Below, one piece after another: positions 63,969 through 64,000 of a stretch of DNA of 64,000 bases. The notes under the pieces were generated by a model that was not told where the DNA came from, did no database searches, and worked only from the letters and a program-made list of their open reading frames with translations. The DNA comes from Anniella stebbinsi (Eukaryota > Chordata > Lepidosauria > Squamata > Anniellidae). Within the stretch, counting starts at the first letter, position 1; each line of letters starts with the position of its first letter. The translations under genes were made by a program, and so were the position numbers. Location: positions 17,462,001 through 17,526,000 of the forward strand of contig JARDYH010000003.1 of NCBI GenBank assembly GCA_029215795.1, read 5' to 3'.

Positions 63969-64000
63969 GGCTCCATCACACCAGCGTTTTATCGCACTCT
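63969..64000. mobile_element. Family G left end, cut by the window edge
   Basis: AGGCTCCATCACACCAGCGT, then TTTATCGCACT, matches the inverted right end of the family G element at 41517-42147. The rest lies beyond the window. Confidence 0.5.

Overview
The window looks like non-coding DNA from a reptile genome, most likely a squamate (lizard or snake). The evidence is the repeat complement. It holds CR1 LINEs ending in the ATTCTATGATTCT motif, L2-clade and L1-clade LINE remnants, a SINE with a tRNA-Ala(UGC)-like head, and a second tRNA-like SINE. It also holds many short fold-back DNA transposons with 7-8 bp target-site duplications (TSDs), and long CA, GA, GATA and AAT microsatellites. No open reading frame resembles a host protein. 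All longer ORFs fall in transposons, GC-rich palindromes or microsatellites, so I annotate no host gene, exon, tRNA or rRNA. The window could be intergenic or lie inside a large intron.

Layout. 1-5 kb: unique sequence with two small MITEs (family K), a tRNA-Ala SINE, LINE tails and one complete family A element. 5.2-6.3 kb: a 1.08 kb CpG-rich palindromic transposon with an 8 bp TSD. 6.8-10.3 kb: an AT-rich degenerate tandem block, MITEs, and a CR1 split by a 658 bp fold-back transposon. 13.4-14.9 kb: a four-element nest (family C holding family D and a CR1, the CR1 holding family A). 17.5-24.6 kb: families E, K, A and F, plus a CR1. 25.2-25.9 kb: repeat-poor sequence that could hold a conserved regulatory element. 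26.6-35 kb: families A, C, D and E and SINEs, separated by unique DNA. 35.8-42.8 kb: microsatellites, a SINE split by a foreign element, and larger MITEs (F, G). 43.3-44.5 kb: a family A element interrupted by a related 874 bp GC-rich transposon. 45-57 kb: families A, C, D and H, LINE tails, and an L2 LINE split by another LINE with a 12 bp TSD. 57-64 kb: mostly unique sequence with a few SINEs and MITEs.

The dominant actor is family A, with about 15 full, partial or nested copies. Its full unit is about 320 bp, a palindrome built from palindromes (four related arms of about 80 bp). Its termini (TAGGGTGACC or TAGGCTGACC) and flanking duplications suggest a non-autonomous hAT-like element. Families C, K and the two GC-rich or long fold-back elements have comparable termini or 8 bp duplications. 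Much of the window therefore seems to have been built by related non-autonomous elements; no transposase source lies within it. All family and superfamily names here are my own reading of the sequence, since no database search was possible.
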